Source: Aquihabitans sp. G128 (lineage in GTDB: Bacteria; Actinomycetota; Acidimicrobiia; Acidimicrobiales; Iamiaceae). Taken from it: DNA of 64,000 bases. Below, piece after piece: positions 63,887 through 64,000 of the stretch; within the stretch, counting starts at the first letter, position 1; each line of letters begins with the position of its first letter. The position numbers and the translations under genes were made by a program. Below the pieces are notes generated by a model, which made no database searches, was not told the DNA's origin, and worked only from the letters and a program-made list of their open reading frames with translations. Where the stretch lies: NCBI RefSeq assembly GCF_019048865.1, contig NZ_CP077604.1, positions 1,860,001 to 1,924,000 of the forward strand, in the 5' to 3' direction.

Positions 63887-64000
63887 TCACCCGCCGACCT
63901 TGGCGCCGCCGCCGTAGTCGTCGTCCAGGTCGAACGCGTAGTCCTTGTCGCAGGTGAACTCGGTGGCCTTCTTCGGCTCGAGGCGGGTGAACTTGCCGCC
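63887..64000 (-). CDS. C-terminal end of a probable periplasmic substrate-binding protein (partial)
   Basis: The last 37 codons of a gene cut by the window edge: GGKFTRLEPKKATEFTCDKD, then YAFDLDDDYGGGAKVGG and stop at 63887. Its place directly before the LivH-LivM gene suggests the LivK-type binding protein, but the fragment alone shows no diagnostic motif. Confidence 0.55.
   Translation of the reverse strand, partial: GGKFTRLEPKKATEFTCDKDYAFDLDDDYGGGAKVGG

Overview
The window looks like a chromosomal segment of a very GC-rich actinobacterium. Supporting signs are C/G-ending codons, frequent GTG starts, F420-type luciferase-like enzymes, a KstR-like steroid regulator with WS/DGAT and FadD genes, and a biotin synthase followed by a BsaP-type helper. 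I would place it near the Acidimicrobiia (Iamia-like); this is inference from gene content, since no rRNA or tRNA is present. No phage, insertion sequence or CRISPR array was seen.

Layout. 1-440: an array of short inverted repeats. 0.5-5.3 kb: a CoA-transferase and an HTH-citrate synthase diverging from a perfect palindrome, then a carotenoid oxygenase and a TetR regulator diverging from another site. 5.4-15.9 kb: housekeeping genes (HU, HIT protein, class V aminotransferase, LutA and a LutB-LutC fusion, a GDT1-family metal exporter behind a probable Mn2+ riboswitch, PIN-PhoH, CopC-CopD, a zinc-finger membrane protein, ribosomal protein L33). 16-18.5 kb: an exonuclease, an unknown frameshifted gene and an orphan ParA. 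18.6-23.4 kb: a sugar or glycerol-phosphate ABC importer. 23.6-26.1 kb: an unknown gene and a sigma-like/membrane protein pair. 26.1-30.3 kb: bioB-bsaP, a PadR regulator and an ABC-2 drug exporter. 33.5-37.0 kb: a second ABC-2 exporter with a DesK/DesR-type two-component system. 37.1-39.1 kb: a CASTOR/POLLUX-like channel.

The unifying theme of 30.3-55.0 kb is a KstR-type regulon. Eight copies of an AGAACACGTTCT-like palindrome lie directly upstream of genes for a luciferase-like oxidoreductase, an amidohydrolase, a KshA-like Rieske oxygenase, two DUF35 proteins with two thiolase-fold proteins, two acyl-CoA synthetases (one FadD19-like), an acyl-CoA dehydrogenase followed by the kstR-like gene itself, a WS/DGAT and an EchA19-like hydratase. 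This fits sterol side-chain and ring degradation. An ergothioneine locus (EgtB and EgtD in one continuous frame) sits inside this stretch at 51.7-54.0 kb.

55.1-59.8 kb holds the least explained system: two paralogous radical SAM enzymes, each with a SPASM-like cysteine set in front of the radical SAM core, co-transcribed with a membrane-anchored SGNH hydrolase. 59.9-64.0 kb is a branched-chain amino-acid type ABC operon with a LivH-LivM fusion, cut by the window edge.

Five loci carry seven frame breaks in otherwise intact genes, and every one has the sense of a single extra base. This points to sequence or assembly error rather than gene decay, so these genes should be read as probably functional.
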